Source: JACMLD01 sp044227095
GTDB lineage: Bacteria > Bacteroidota > Bacteroidia > Chitinophagales > Chitinophagaceae
Reading direction: 5' to 3'
DNA: 64,000 nt
NCBI GenBank assembly: GCA_044227095.1
Contig: JBGAFV010000001.1
Span: 1,488,001 to 1,552,000, forward strand
Within the stretch, counting starts at the first letter, position 1. Each line of letters opens with the position of its first letter. This document shows positions 17,772 to 26,313 of the stretch, one piece after another. The notes beneath the pieces are model-generated. The model was not told the DNA's origin, searched no databases, and saw nothing but the letters and a program-made list of their open reading frames with translations. The position numbers and the translations under genes were made by a program.

Positions 17772-17976
17772 GAAGAAGCTGTTAGCTGTTCAAAGAGGAT
17801 CATAAAAGTTACAGCAATATGCGTATATAACCCCATCAATTTTATAATTTACTCAAAAGCTAACTAATGGCTAAAGGCCAATAGCTAGTAGCTCCTCACT
17901 TGCAGCCTGAAGCTATATTAAAATTCCCTCCCATCCCAATAGTTTTTGTAGATTTGCCGCCTTCAAACAACACGTT
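17772..17976. repeat. AGCT word tracts between DUF6089 and uppS
   Basis: A 205-nt spacer. AGCTGTTAGCTGTTC near 17779-17793 and a tract of GCTAACTAATGGCTAAAGGCC / AATAGCTAGTAGCTCC at 17859-17895 belong to the AGCT/TAGC family. A TAGATTTG -7-like element at 17949-17956 lies 20 nt before the uppS ATG, but no TTTG -33 partner is visible. Confidence 0.5.
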
Positions 17977-18738
17977 ATGGAATCGCTGAAAGCCAGCATA
18001 GACCTCAATAAGCTGCCAAAACACATCGCCATCATAATGGATGGTAATGGCCGTTGGGCGCAGGAGCAGGGGCAGGATCGTTTGTTTGGCCATTTTCATG
18101 GTGTGGAAAGTGTACGCAATATTGTAGAAGGATGCGCAGAGCTGGGAGTTGGTTACCTTACCCTTTATGCATTTAGTACAGAAAACTGGGACAGGCCCGA
18201 GTATGAAGTAACAGGGCTTATGGAACTTTTGGTAGACACCATCAGGAAAGAGGTAGAAACGCTGAACAAGAACAACATTAAACTGCATGTAATTGGCGAT
18301 ATACAAATGCTGCCGGATTATGCACAACAAGAGCTGAAAGAAGCACTGGCACTTACTGCTGCCAATACCGGCTTAAACCTGGTAATGGCTTTAAGTTACA
18401 GCAGCCGGTGGGAGTTGGTGAACGCGGCAAAGAACATTGCAAAAGATGTAAAAGACGGGAAACTTGATCCTGTAAATGTTGACCAGGACACTTTTCGCCA
18501 ATACCTTACTACCAGCAATTTTCCCGACCCGGAACTAATGATACGCACCAGCGGGGAGTTTAGGATAAGCAACTTTTTATTATACCAGATTGCATATACC
18601 GAGCTCTATTTCACTGATGTACGCTGGCCAGATTTCAGAAAAGAAAAACTATATGAAGCCATTGTGGACTTTCAAAAAAGAGAGCGCCGTTTTGGAAAAA
18701 CCAGCCAGCAGGTAAAAACGGAAATGCCCACAAAATGA
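17977..18738 (+). CDS. uppS: Isoprenyl (undecaprenyl) diphosphate synthase
   Basis: A 253-aa cis-prenyltransferase making the undecaprenyl carrier lipid for cell-wall and glycan synthesis from FPP and IPP. The catalytic motif HIAIIMDGNGRWA is at residues 16-28, with Asp22 the expected catalytic residue. LYAFSTENWDRP and the C-terminal RTSGEFRISNFLLYQIAYTELYF motif for IPP binding are all intact. It precedes bamA by 148 nt, the conserved uppS-bamA order of Bacteroidota. Confidence 0.95.
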   Translation: MESLKASIDLNKLPKHIAIIMDGNGRWAQEQGQDRLFGHFHGVESVRNIVEGCAELGVGYLTLYAFSTENWDRPEYEVTGLMELLVDTIRKEVETLNKNNIKLHVIGDIQMLPDYAQQELKEALALTAANTGLNLVMALSYSSRWELVNAAKNIAKDVKDGKLDPVNVDQDTFRQYLTTSNFPDPELMIRTSGEFRISNFLLYQIAYTELYFTDVRWPDFRKEKLYEAIVDFQKRERRFGKTSQQVKTEMPTK

Positions 18739-18886
18739 TAAAAATTTCAGTTTCCTTCCCCCGCTTTGCAAATACATGCCCGGACTTAACAAATAAACTA
18801 TGGTTTGTTGAAGCCCAAAGGCGGTTTTTAACAAAGACTTTTAATTAATCCCTTTAATTTGCCGATCTCTTAAAATGTAAGACTGG

Positions 18887-21634
18887 ATGCCAAAATCATT
18901 ACGCTTAGTACACTGCTTACTGTTCTGTGTTTTTTCCTCTGTTTCAGCATTGGCACAACAACCAGATACATCAAAACCTTCCGTTTCGGTTGATCCGGAT
19001 CTTTTGCTCGTTACCCAATCAAAAACACCCAAAGAATATGTGCTGGCGGGCATCGTTTTTACCGGTACAAAAGCATACGATCAATCCTTGCTTACTTCAA
19101 TCTCAGGTTTAAATATTGGCGACAAAGTAGTTTACCCCGGTGGTGATAATTTCAGCAAGGCTATTCAAAACCTTTGGAAACAAAACCTGTTTGCCAATGT
19201 GCAAATATTTTTTACCAAGGTTGATGGCAAAGATATTTATGTAGAAATACATGTGGTAGAGCGGCCACGCCTGGGCGTTTTCGCATTTAAAGGCGTTAAG
19301 AAAGGACAGGAAGACGATCTTAAAACAAAGACAGGCCTTGTAAAAGGAAGGGTGGTTACAGAAAACACCAAGTTAACAGCCGTAGAAAACATTGAAAAAT
19401 ACTTTACAGAAAAAGGTTTTAAAAGCGCTACGGTTAAAATTGATGAAAGACTTGACCCTAACGTAGCCAATTCTGTAAACCTTACTTTTTACATTACCAA
19501 AGGAAACAAAGTAAGGATTAACCAGGTAAATATTTTTGGCAATGAAACTGTTGCTGAAAATAAATTGAAAGGACAGTTGAAAGGTACAAAGGAAGCAATG
19601 CGCATGAGCATTTATCCAAGCGATGATAAAAGTGTTTATGGCGATAACCACCATCTTACTTTTAAAGAATACCTTAATCAATGGGGCTTTCTTATTCCCT
19701 CAAAAACAATGGAGTTGATCGATCCTTATTTCAGGTTTAAACTTTCTTCTGCAAAATTTAATGATAAGAAGTATGCAGAAGACAAACAGAAATTGCTGGA
19801 TTATTATAACTCTCTTGGTTATCGCGATGCTGTTATAGTTGCAGATACTCAGTACTTCAATAAAGCAGGTAACCTCAACGTAGATATTAAGGTAGAAGAA
19901 GGCCACAAATATTATTTTGGAAACATAACCTGGAAAGGAAATACAAAATATCCTGATTCTATTTTAAGCCTTATACTCGGCATCAGAAAAGGAGATGTAT
20001 ACAATCTTGAAACATTAAACAAACGTGTAGGTAAACAACTTACTCCGGAAGGCGGCGATATTAGTGGACTTTACCAGGATGATGGCTACCTGTTCTTTCA
20101 TGCAGACCCGGTTGAAACCGCTGTTTACAACGATACCATCGACCACGAAATACGCCTTGTAGAAGGACCGCAGGCAACCATTAAAAATGTAACCATTAGC
20201 GGTAATGAGAAAACAAAAGAGTATGTAATAAGACGTGAGCTGCGTACCATTCCGGGAGAAAAATTCAGTCGTAGCGATGTTATACGCACCAACCGCGAAA
20301 TTGCGCAACTTGGATATTTTAACCAGGAAAAAATCAACCCGAATATTGTACCTAACCAGGAAGACGGAACTGTTGATATTAACTGGGGTGTAGAAGAAAA
20401 ATCGAGCGACCAGCTTGAGCTTAGCGCTGGTTGGGGTGGTGGTATAGGCCTTACCGGTACTTTGGGTGTTACGTTCAATAACTTTTCTATCAAAAATATT
20501 TTCAGCAAAAAAGCATGGGATCCATTACCAACAGGCGATGGACAAAAGCTAAGCGTACGTGTACAAAGTAATGGCCGTGCATTCCGTTCTTACAATGCAT
20601 CTTTTACCGAGCCATGGCTTGGCGGTAAGAAAAGAAATTCATTAACCTTTAGTGCATCAAGTACCAAATACTCTAATTCTTACGATTACAGAACCGGCAC
20701 CTATAGCAAAGCAGCAGGCGATACTTCTTATTTAAAATCATTAAGCTTCTCTGTTGCACTGGGTAAACAACTGCATTGGCCCGATGACTTTTTTACATTG
20801 GTATACCAACTTAACTATACACAGTACAATTTAAAAAACTACCCCGGTTTTTTCAGGCTGAGCGATGGTACCAATCTTAGCAATGGTGTATCAAACAACA
20901 TCAGCCTTAAAGTATCATTATCACGGTCATCTGTAGACGCTCCTTTATTTCCAAGAAGCGGGTCAGCATTTACGCTGAGCGGACAGTTTACACCGCCTTA
21001 CTCATGGTTTAATCATGATAAAGCACTTTCAGACAATCCTTACAAATTTGTAGAGTTTCATAAATGGCGCTTTAACGGAGAGTTTTATGTGCCACTTGGA
21101 AAGGCAAGGGGGGAAGATCGCAACAAGCAGTTTGTGTTGAAGCTGGCTGCAAAATATGGCTTTATGGGACGCTATACCCCAACATTGGATTATTCGCCAT
21201 TTGAGCGTTTTCAGTTGGGGGATGCAGGTCTTTCCAACAACTATGGTATACTTGGATATGATATCATTTCGCACCGTGGTTATCCTATTTATACAAGCTC
21301 GGACCCCACAGTTAATCCAGACCAAAACAGCACCAGCCAGTTCTTTATCATGTTTAATAAATACGTGGCCGAGGTTAGGTATCCGTTTAGCACAAACCCA
21401 AGCAGTACTATTTACGGACTGGCATTTTTTGAAGCTGCCAACGGCTGGTATAATTATAAAGATTACAACCCATTCCAGCTTCGCAGAAGTGTTGGTTTAG
21501 GTATGCGCTTCTTTTTACCAATGTTTGGTTTATTGGGCTTCGACTATGGCGTTGGCTTAGACAGGTTAACACCGGGCAACGGTTTGAAAGGAGCAGCGAA
21601 ATTTACCTTCCTTCTTGGATTTGAACCAGAATAA
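18887..21634 (+). CDS. bamA: Outer membrane protein assembly factor BamA
   Basis: 915 aa. The signal peptide is about residues 1-24 (LLFCVFSSVSALAQQ). Successive POTRA domains span about 50-500, visible as repeats of the type INQVNIFGNETVAENKL, YFGNITWKGNTKYPDS and IKNVTISGNEKTKEYVIRRELRTIPGEKFSR. The 16-strand Omp85 barrel takes up the rest, with a conserved VRYPFSTNPSSTIYGLAFFEAANGW segment and the terminal LGFEPE after a FLLGF strand. It is essential for insertion of outer-membrane beta-barrels. Followed 32 nt later by the first ompH/skp gene, a functional partner. Confidence 0.95.
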   Translation: MPKSLRLVHCLLFCVFSSVSALAQQPDTSKPSVSVDPDLLLVTQSKTPKEYVLAGIVFTGTKAYDQSLLTSISGLNIGDKVVYPGGDNFSKAIQNLWKQNLFANVQIFFTKVDGKDIYVEIHVVERPRLGVFAFKGVKKGQEDDLKTKTGLVKGRVVTENTKLTAVENIEKYFTEKGFKSATVKIDERLDPNVANSVNLTFYITKGNKVRINQVNIFGNETVAENKLKGQLKGTKEAMRMSIYPSDDKSVYGDNHHLTFKEYLNQWGFLIPSKTMELIDPYFRFKLSSAKFNDKKYAEDKQKLLDYYNSLGYRDAVIVADTQYFNKAGNLNVDIKVEEGHKYYFGNITWKGNTKYPDSILSLILGIRKGDVYNLETLNKRVGKQLTPEGGDISGLYQDDGYLFFHADPVETAVYNDTIDHEIRLVEGPQATIKNVTISGNEKTKEYVIRRELRTIPGEKFSRSDVIRTNREIAQLGYFNQEKINPNIVPNQEDGTVDINWGVEEKSSDQLELSAGWGGGIGLTGTLGVTFNNFSIKNIFSKKAWDPLPTGDGQKLSVRVQSNGRAFRSYNASFTEPWLGGKKRNSLTFSASSTKYSNSYDYRTGTYSKAAGDTSYLKSLSFSVALGKQLHWPDDFFTLVYQLNYTQYNLKNYPGFFRLSDGTNLSNGVSNNISLKVSLSRSSVDAPLFPRSGSAFTLSGQFTPPYSWFNHDKALSDNPYKFVEFHKWRFNGEFYVPLGKARGEDRNKQFVLKLAAKYGFMGRYTPTLDYSPFERFQLGDAGLSNNYGILGYDIISHRGYPIYTSSDPTVNPDQNSTSQFFIMFNKYVAEVRYPFSTNPSSTIYGLAFFEAANGWYNYKDYNPFQLRRSVGLGMRFFLPMFGLLGFDYGVGLDRLTPGNGLKGAAKFTFLLGFEPE

Positions 21635-21666
21635 TAGAATTTACCCTCTAATTAAAAATAAATGGT

Positions 21667-22182
21667 ATGAAAAAACTACTTCTATTAACCTGCAGTCTTT
21701 TTGTATTTGCAGTTATTACAAACGCACAGCGTTATGCAATTGTAGATACCAAGTACATACTTGATAAAATGCCTGACTATAAAGAAGCCCAGAAAAAACT
21801 AGACCAGCAAAGTGAACTGTGGCAAAAAGAAATTGAAGCCAAACAGGCAGAGCTTGATAAGATGTACAAGGATTTTGATGCAGAACAGGTAATGCTGAGC
21901 GATGTATTGAAGAAAAAAAGAGAGGACGAAATTTTTGTAAAAGAAAAAGAAACCCGCGAACTGCAGCGTAAACGGTTTGGTTTTGAAGGAGATCTGTTTA
22001 AAAAGAGACAGGAACTGGTAAAACCCGTGCAGGACAAGGTGTACAACGCTATTCAAAAAATAGCCGTGGCCAAACAGTACGATTTTATTTTGGATAAAAG
22101 TGAAGGAATTACTGTTATATTTGCCGACCCAAAACTAGACCGTAGTGAGGATGTATTGAGGGAACTGGGCATAAAACCATAG
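21667..22182 (+). CDS. OmpH/Skp family periplasmic chaperone, copy 1
   Basis: 171 aa. The signal peptide ends near TNAQ (residue 20). RYAIVDTKYILDKMPDYKEAQKKLDQQSELWQKE is the OmpH/Skp start, followed by a long charged coiled coil (about 35-135) and a C-terminal domain (YDFILDKSEGITVIFADPKLD). Skp trimers hold unfolded outer-membrane proteins for delivery to BamA. It is adjacent to bamA and a second ompH-like gene; this tandem pair is common in Bacteroidota. Confidence 0.92.
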   Translation: MKKLLLLTCSLFVFAVITNAQRYAIVDTKYILDKMPDYKEAQKKLDQQSELWQKEIEAKQAELDKMYKDFDAEQVMLSDVLKKKREDEIFVKEKETRELQRKRFGFEGDLFKKRQELVKPVQDKVYNAIQKIAVAKQYDFILDKSEGITVIFADPKLDRSEDVLRELGIKP

Positions 22183-22321
22183 CGTATTTACAGCTGTTAA
22201 ACGCTGTTAAATAATATAAAAAGCGTTTTTAGAAAACAACGAAATCTTTAACTCAAACAACTATAAAAATAAAACCCATATGTAGCCGGGTTTTATACGA
22301 ATATTAAAAACAAACACAAAA

Positions 22322-22828
22322 ATGAAAAAGGCTTTCACATTAGTACTCCTGGCAACTGTTTTATTTGCAGCAGGAAACCGTGCCCAGGCGCAAAACAAAA
22401 TTGGTCACATTGCGCTTAGCGATATTATCCTGGCAATGCCGGAGGCAAAAAAAGCTGACACTGCATTACGGCAGTTTCGCGAGGCTTTGGTCCAGAGTGC
22501 ACAAGATAAGTCAGCAGCATTTGATGATGCAGTAGCAAAATTTTATAAAGATTCTGCAACTATGTCTCCACAGGTAAAAGAAGTAAAGAGAAAAGCTTTG
22601 CAAGATCAGATGCAGGCAATGCAGGGTGAAGAACAACGCATTCAGGAGGAAATGCAAAAGAAACAAGAAGAGTATTCAGCACCTATTCAGAAAAAAGCAC
22701 TTGATGCAGTACAGGCAGTAGCTAAAGAAAACGGGTATGCCTATATTTTTGTGAAAGAAGCATTGCTTGTTTCTCCACCATCAGACGATATAGCGCCGCT
22801 TGTAAAAAAGAAGCTCGGCCTTAAATAA
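22322..22828 (+). CDS. OmpH/Skp family periplasmic chaperone, copy 2
   Basis: 168 aa. The signal peptide ends near RAQAQ (residue 24). NKIGHIALSDIILAMPEAKKADTALRQF is the family start, then a coiled-coil arm rich in Gln/Glu/Lys (about 50-125) and a C-terminal AYIFVKEALLVSPPSDDIAPLV. It differs clearly from copy 1, so the two are old paralogues. It is separated from copy 1 by 139 nt, which allows its own promoter, and ended by a good terminator at 22852-22885. Confidence 0.92.
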   Translation: MKKAFTLVLLATVLFAAGNRAQAQNKIGHIALSDIILAMPEAKKADTALRQFREALVQSAQDKSAAFDDAVAKFYKDSATMSPQVKEVKRKALQDQMQAMQGEEQRIQEEMQKKQEEYSAPIQKKALDAVQAVAKENGYAYIFVKEALLVSPPSDDIAPLVKKKLGLK

Positions 22829-22851
22829 GAATAAAAATATTGATTGTATAA

Positions 22852-22885
22852 AAAAACGTCAGGTTCATAAGCCTGGCGTTTTTAT
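22852..22885 (+). terminator. Intrinsic terminator after ompH copy 2
   Basis: AAAAACGTCAGG (22852-22863) pairs with CCTGGCGTTTTT (22872-22883), with one G-U pair, and a T-rich tail follows. The tail runs straight into the murI start region. Confidence 0.8.
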
Positions 22886-22893
22886 TTTTGTTT

Positions 22894-23733
22894 ATGCATC
22901 AGGCACAACCCATAGGTGTTTTTGATTCCGGTTACGGCGGTCTTACCGTTTTAAAAGATATTAAAGCAAAGTTGCCGCAGTACGATTACCTGTATCTTGG
23001 CGACAATGCACGTGCCCCTTATGGCAATCGATCTTTTGAAACTGTTTATCATTACACACTAGAATGCGTACAATGGTTTTTCAAACAAGGTTGCCCGTTA
23101 GTTATACTTGCCTGCAACACTGCTTCGGCAAAAGCGTTGCGCACCATTCAGCAAAACGATTTGCCAACGCTAGCGCCAGGTAAAAGGGTTTTGGGTGTTA
23201 TTCGCCCTACCACAGAAATGGTTGGCAGTTACACAAAAACAAATGAAGTAGGTGTGCTGGCTACCAGTGGCACTGTTTTATCTGGCTCTTATTTAATTGA
23301 AATTGAAAAATTTTTTCCGCAGATAAAGGTTTTCCAGGAAGCATGTCCCATGTGGGTGCCATTGATTGAAGCCAATGAATACGATAAGCCCGGGGCAGAT
23401 TATTTTGTAGAGAAACACCTCAATAATATATTTTCAAAATCAGGGCAAATTGATACGCTTTTGCTGGCATGTACACATTACCCGCTGCTGAAAAATAAAA
23501 TTGAACAGTTTTTACCAACCGGGGTAAAATTGATTTCTCAGGGGCAAATTGTAGCCAACAGCCTTGCTGATTATCTTGAACGACACCCTGAACTGGAAAA
23601 GCAATGCAGCAAAAACGGCAATCTTAGCTTTTACACTACAGATTCTACAGAAGACTTTGACAATCACGCCACTACTTTTTTTGGCCAGGCTGTTCAATCG
23701 AAGCACCTGGACCTGGAAAAGAAACTTGCTTAA
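22894..23733 (+). CDS. murI: Glutamate racemase
   Basis: A cytosolic 279-aa enzyme producing D-glutamate for peptidoglycan. The ATG at 22894 is preferred over an in-frame TTG six nt upstream. GVFDSGYGGLTVLKDI carries the first catalytic Asp/Ser region, VILACNTASAKALR the first catalytic Cys and LLLACTHYPLLKN the second Cys with its His. TATTTTTG at 22881-22888, within the terminator tail, is a possible -7 element only five nt before the ATG. It ends the bamA-ompH block. Confidence 0.93.
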   Translation: MHQAQPIGVFDSGYGGLTVLKDIKAKLPQYDYLYLGDNARAPYGNRSFETVYHYTLECVQWFFKQGCPLVILACNTASAKALRTIQQNDLPTLAPGKRVLGVIRPTTEMVGSYTKTNEVGVLATSGTVLSGSYLIEIEKFFPQIKVFQEACPMWVPLIEANEYDKPGADYFVEKHLNNIFSKSGQIDTLLLACTHYPLLKNKIEQFLPTGVKLISQGQIVANSLADYLERHPELEKQCSKNGNLSFYTTDSTEDFDNHATTFFGQAVQSKHLDLEKKLA

Positions 23734-23796
23734 GGTCCTGATGTTGCTGCTTAACCTGAAGAGCGGCGAACAGATAGAAAAAACATGCGTTCTTGC

Positions 23797-23827
23797 TTTA
23801 TTCTTCCCTTTCAAACCCTTACCTTTG
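23797..23827 (+). promoter_or_regulatory. Promoter of rpmH
   Basis: TACCTTTG at 23820-23827 fits TAnnTTTG exactly. TTTA at 23797-23800 lies 19 nt upstream as a weak -33 element. The transcript would start near 23833 and carry a leader of about 95 nt with alternative hairpins (next entry). Confidence 0.45.
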
Positions 23828-23836
23828 CCGTCCTTT

Positions 23837-23894
23837 CACAAACAACGGGTGTGGTGACCTGTTGTGAGATAGAAAACTGGTCCTGCTTCTCACA
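23837..23894 (+). promoter_or_regulatory. Alternative hairpins in the rpmH leader
   Basis: Hairpin 1 pairs the ACAACGGGT segment (left arm within 23837-23850) with ACCTGTTGTG (23857-23866). Hairpin 2 pairs TGTGAGA (23863-23869) with TCTCACA (23888-23894). They share bases 23863-23866, so they cannot form together. This layout suits a leader that switches structure, for example as feedback on ribosomal protein L34, but no known riboswitch class is recognised. Confidence 0.35.
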
Positions 23895-23928
23895 GGGCTT
23901 ATTTCAAAAAAGTGAAAAAAATTAAACA

Positions 23929-24084
23929 ATGAAACAGACATTTCAACCCCATAAGCGTCGTCGTAAAACCGTACATGGTTTCCGTAAGCGTATGCAAACT
24001 GCCAATGGCCGTAAAGTATTGGCTAGCCGCCGTGCAAAGGGACGTCATAAACTGACGGTTTCTGACGAGAAAGGATTAAAATAA
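23929..24084 (+). CDS. rpmH: 50S ribosomal protein L34
   Basis: 51 aa, very basic. It starts MKQTFQPHKRRRKTVHGFRKRM and continues with TANGRKVLASRRAKGRHKLTVS, the L34 signature (T-x-QPxxRRRxxxHGFRxRM...GRxVLxxRRxKGRxxL). It is a structural protein of the large ribosomal subunit. The usual bacterial order rpmH-rnpA-yidD is kept, but a terminator and a repeat element separate rpmH from rnpA here. Confidence 0.97.
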   Translation: MKQTFQPHKRRRKTVHGFRKRMQTANGRKVLASRRAKGRHKLTVSDEKGLK

Positions 24085-24129
24085 AACTTTTACTCATCGC
24101 TATTAAAAAAGCGGTGCCCGCAAATAGTT

Positions 24130-24165
24130 ATAGCCCCGGAATTTTTTCGGGGCTATTTTTGTTTT
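24130..24165 (+). terminator. Intrinsic terminator after rpmH
   Basis: ATAGCCCCG (24130-24138) pairs with CGGGGCTAT (24148-24156), followed by a T-rich tract to 24165. A clean GC-rich stem ends the rpmH transcript. Confidence 0.9.
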
Positions 24166-24167
24166 GT

Positions 24168-24278
24168 AACCACGGAGACAGGAAGGACACGGAGCAGCAC
24201 AGAATTTTTTTTGAAAACCACTAAAAAGGAAATACGTTATTCTCCGTGTAACCCTGTGCACTCAGCGTCTCCGTGGTT
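24168..24278. repeat. 111-nt element with 12-nt terminal inverted repeats
   Basis: AACCACGGAGAC (24168-24179) is the exact inverse of GTCTCCGTGGTT (24267-24278). Inside, GGACACGGAG and CTCCGTGTAACC extend the symmetry. The element has no coding capacity and fills the gap between rpmH and rnpA. It looks like a MITE-like or REP-like element. Its CTCCGTGGTT end resembles the CTCTGTGGTT modules at 32118 and 58680. Confidence 0.7.
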
Positions 24279-24306
24279 CAAAAAAAGGAATCGTTGATAA
24301 AAAAAC

Positions 24307-24720
24307 ATGAAGCAATTTACACTTGGAAAAAACGAGCGGTTAAAAAGCCGGAAGCTGATAGAAAAACTTTTCAGCAACGGACAACGCTTTGGTCTTTTTC
24401 CCTACCGTGTATTTTTTATGTTTGATAAAAACGAAAACACGGTTGTAAAAAGCAAATTGCAATGCGGCATTGGGGTAAGCACAAAAAATTTTAAAAAGGC
24501 GGTTGACCGTAACCGCATTAAAAGATTAACACGCGAAGCATACCGGCTGCAAAAAAAAGAACTGGACTTACTAATGAATGAGCATCCGCTGCAGCTATCT
24601 GTTTTTCTTATTTATACAGGTAAAGAACTACCGGCGTTTGATATTGTTAAAGAAAAGACAGCACTCGTTTTACAAAAGCTGATAACCATCGCCAATGAAA
24701 ATATTGCTCCGCATACTTAG
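24307..24720 (+). CDS. rnpA: Ribonuclease P protein component
   Basis: 137 aa, basic. LGKNERLKSRKLIEKLFSNGQRF is the family N-terminus. The RNR signature is AVDRNRIKRLTREAYRLQK (about residues 60-78), which binds RNase P RNA. The protein helps the ribozyme cleave the 5' leader of tRNA precursors. Its 3' end overlaps yidD by 26 nt, so the two are translated from one message. Confidence 0.95.
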   Translation: MKQFTLGKNERLKSRKLIEKLFSNGQRFGLFPYRVFFMFDKNENTVVKSKLQCGIGVSTKNFKKAVDRNRIKRLTREAYRLQKKELDLLMNEHPLQLSVFLIYTGKELPAFDIVKEKTALVLQKLITIANENIAPHT

Positions 24721-24925
24721 CCTTCCATTTATAGCGCTGATAAAAATTTACCAGTGGATCATATCCCCCATACTTGGTCCAAAGTGCAGGTTTACGCCAA
24801 CTTGTTCTCACTATTCATTAGAAGCATTTAAGAAACATGGGGTGTTTAAAGGTCTTTGGCTTACTATTAAAAGAATCAGTAGATGCCATCCCTGGGGCGG
24901 CCATGGATACGACCCAGTTCCTTAA
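24695..24925 (+). CDS. yidD: Membrane protein insertion efficiency factor YidD
   Basis: 76 aa. A hydrophobic N-terminus (LLRILSLPFIALIKIYQWIISPILG) is followed by the diagnostic PKCRFTPTCSHYSLEAFKKHGVFKGLWLT and RISRCHPWGGHGYDPVP, with conserved Cys residues. YidD assists YidC-mediated membrane insertion. It overlaps rnpA by 26 nt, the common rnpA-yidD arrangement. Confidence 0.95.
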   Translation: MKILLRILSLPFIALIKIYQWIISPILGPKCRFTPTCSHYSLEAFKKHGVFKGLWLTIKRISRCHPWGGHGYDPVP

Positions 24926-25013
24926 TACAGTTCATAGTTCGGAGTCTTTAGTTCATAGTCCGTTTACTTCGCTGACTATAGACTAAAGACTATAGACTAC
25001 CGACTATTAACTA
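24926..25013. repeat. GACTATAGACT word tract
   Basis: Degenerate words of the type GACTAAAGACTATAGACTACC fill roughly 24970-25010, between the convergent yidD and lipoprotein genes. Similar words occur at 29008-29030, 32267-32290 and 33412-33424. No terminator hairpin with a U-tract was found. Confidence 0.5.
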
Positions 25014-25637
25014 TCAGACTTTCTTAATCTTCGCTCTTTGCTCTAAAAGATCTTTCAGCGTCTCACGTTTTTGCTTAACCGAAAAGAATTTAATTACATC
25101 TGGCATTTCGCCATTGGCATCAGTTTCGTTTTGGTAAGGGATGCCTTTAAAAGAACCAATTACTTTGGTATTGTTTTTTGCGCTAACCTTTTTTATACTA
25201 AATGGTACTATAAAAAAAGGGCCTTTCGCATCGTTTGTATTAGTGCCGGCCATTAGCTGTTGTGTACTGTCAATAATATGATCCAATGCTTCTGCGGTAA
25301 TAGCGCCTGCCCTTCCCAAATCTCCATAGTTTACAGTACCGCCAATAAGTGTATCCGTTTGCAGGTTAAGCAGGTAAACACCGCCTTCTGTAAGATCAAA
25401 AGTTTTGCTGGTGCCGGCAGTGCTCTTAACTGTTAGTGTAACCTTATCATCAGTAAAAGTTAATTGTTGCTCATTATGGGTAAGACTGGGGTCGAGTTCA
25501 ATATTCTTATCAGTAACAGTTATTTTTCCGCTTGCCATAATCACTACCTTTTTTTCACTCTTGCTACCACCACCAGAGCATGCACAGAACATAAAGGCTA
25601 TTGATAAAACCGGAATAAGGATGGATAGTTTTTTCAT
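25014..25637 (-). CDS. Predicted lipoprotein of unknown function
   Basis: 207 aa. The hydrophobic signal LSILIPVLSIAFMFCAC is followed by SGGGSKSEKK, a lipobox region with Cys18 or Cys20 as the acylated residue. The mature part is beta-rich and Thr/Asp-rich (GKITVTDKNIELDPSLTHNEQQLTFTDDKVTLTVKS) and ends in a charged helix (KRETLKDLLEQRAKIKK). No known domain recognised. It is adjacent to sodA on the same strand but separated from it by sodA's terminator, so it is probably its own unit. Confidence 0.75.
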   Translation of the reverse strand: MKKLSILIPVLSIAFMFCACSGGGSKSEKKVVIMASGKITVTDKNIELDPSLTHNEQQLTFTDDKVTLTVKSTAGTSKTFDLTEGGVYLLNLQTDTLIGGTVNYGDLGRAGAITAEALDHIIDSTQQLMAGTNTNDAKGPFFIVPFSIKKVSAKNNTKVIGSFKGIPYQNETDANGEMPDVIKFFSVKQKRETLKDLLEQRAKIKKV

Positions 25638-25651
25638 GATATGATGTTTTA

Positions 25652-25684
25652 AATAAAAAAAATCCCGGTAAATATACCGGGATT
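25652..25684 (-). terminator. Intrinsic terminator of sodA
   Basis: AATCCCGGTA (25661-25670) pairs with TACCGGGATT (25675-25684), with loop AATA. On the minus strand it is followed by a long T-run (complement of 25652-25660). Confidence 0.9.
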
Positions 25685-25704
25685 ATAAATAATAATGCTG
25701 TCTT

Positions 25705-26313
25705 TTACTTTTTAGCAGCAGCAAAACGTTCAGCTGCTTTTTGCCAGTTTACCACATTCCAGAAAGCCGCTAAATAATCGGGGCGTTTGTTCTGGTATTT
25801 CAGGTAATAAGCATGTTCCCAAACATCTGCACCAATAATTGGAGTGCCTTTTACTTCTGCAACATCCATTAAAGGATTATCCTGGTTGGGTGTAGAACTT
25901 ACTTCAAGTTTGCCATCTTTTACAATCAGCCATGCCCAACCGCTTCCAAAACGGGTGGTTCCTGCTGTATTAAATTTTTCTTTAAATGCATCAAAAGATC
26001 CAAATGCCGCATTAATAGCATCGGCCAAAGGTCCTGTTGGGGCACCGCCTGCTTTTGGGGCAAGTGTTTCCCAAAAGAAAGTATGGTTCCAATGACCGCC
26101 GCCATTGTTGCGCACAGCAGGACTGATAGTACCAGCTACTTTTACCAGTTCTTCCAGTGATTTGCCTTCATTAGGTGTGCCGGCAATGGCTTTATTAAGA
26201 TTGTCAACATAAGCCTGGTGGTGTTTGCCATGGTGTATCTGCATGGTCAGTGTGTCAATATACGGCTCCAGTGCATCGTGTGCATAGGGCAACGCAGGTA
26301 ATGTAAATGCCAT
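25705..26313 (-). CDS. sodA: Superoxide dismutase, Mn-type (Fe/Mn family)
   Basis: A 202-aa cytosolic enzyme converting superoxide to hydrogen peroxide and oxygen. Metal ligands are H27 (MQIHHGKHHQ), H77 (HWNHTFFW), D163 and H167 (DVWEHAYYLKYQNKR). The second-sphere pattern, Gly in NNGGGHWNH together with Gln in TPNQDNPLM, is that of Mn or cambialistic enzymes and not strict Fe enzymes. Length is normal. Single gene with a strong terminator. Confidence 0.95.
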   Translation of the reverse strand: MAFTLPALPYAHDALEPYIDTLTMQIHHGKHHQAYVDNLNKAIAGTPNEGKSLEELVKVAGTISPAVRNNGGGHWNHTFFWETLAPKAGGAPTGPLADAINAAFGSFDAFKEKFNTAGTTRFGSGWAWLIVKDGKLEVSSTPNQDNPLMDVAEVKGTPIIGADVWEHAYYLKYQNKRPDYLAAFWNVVNWQKAAERFAAAKK

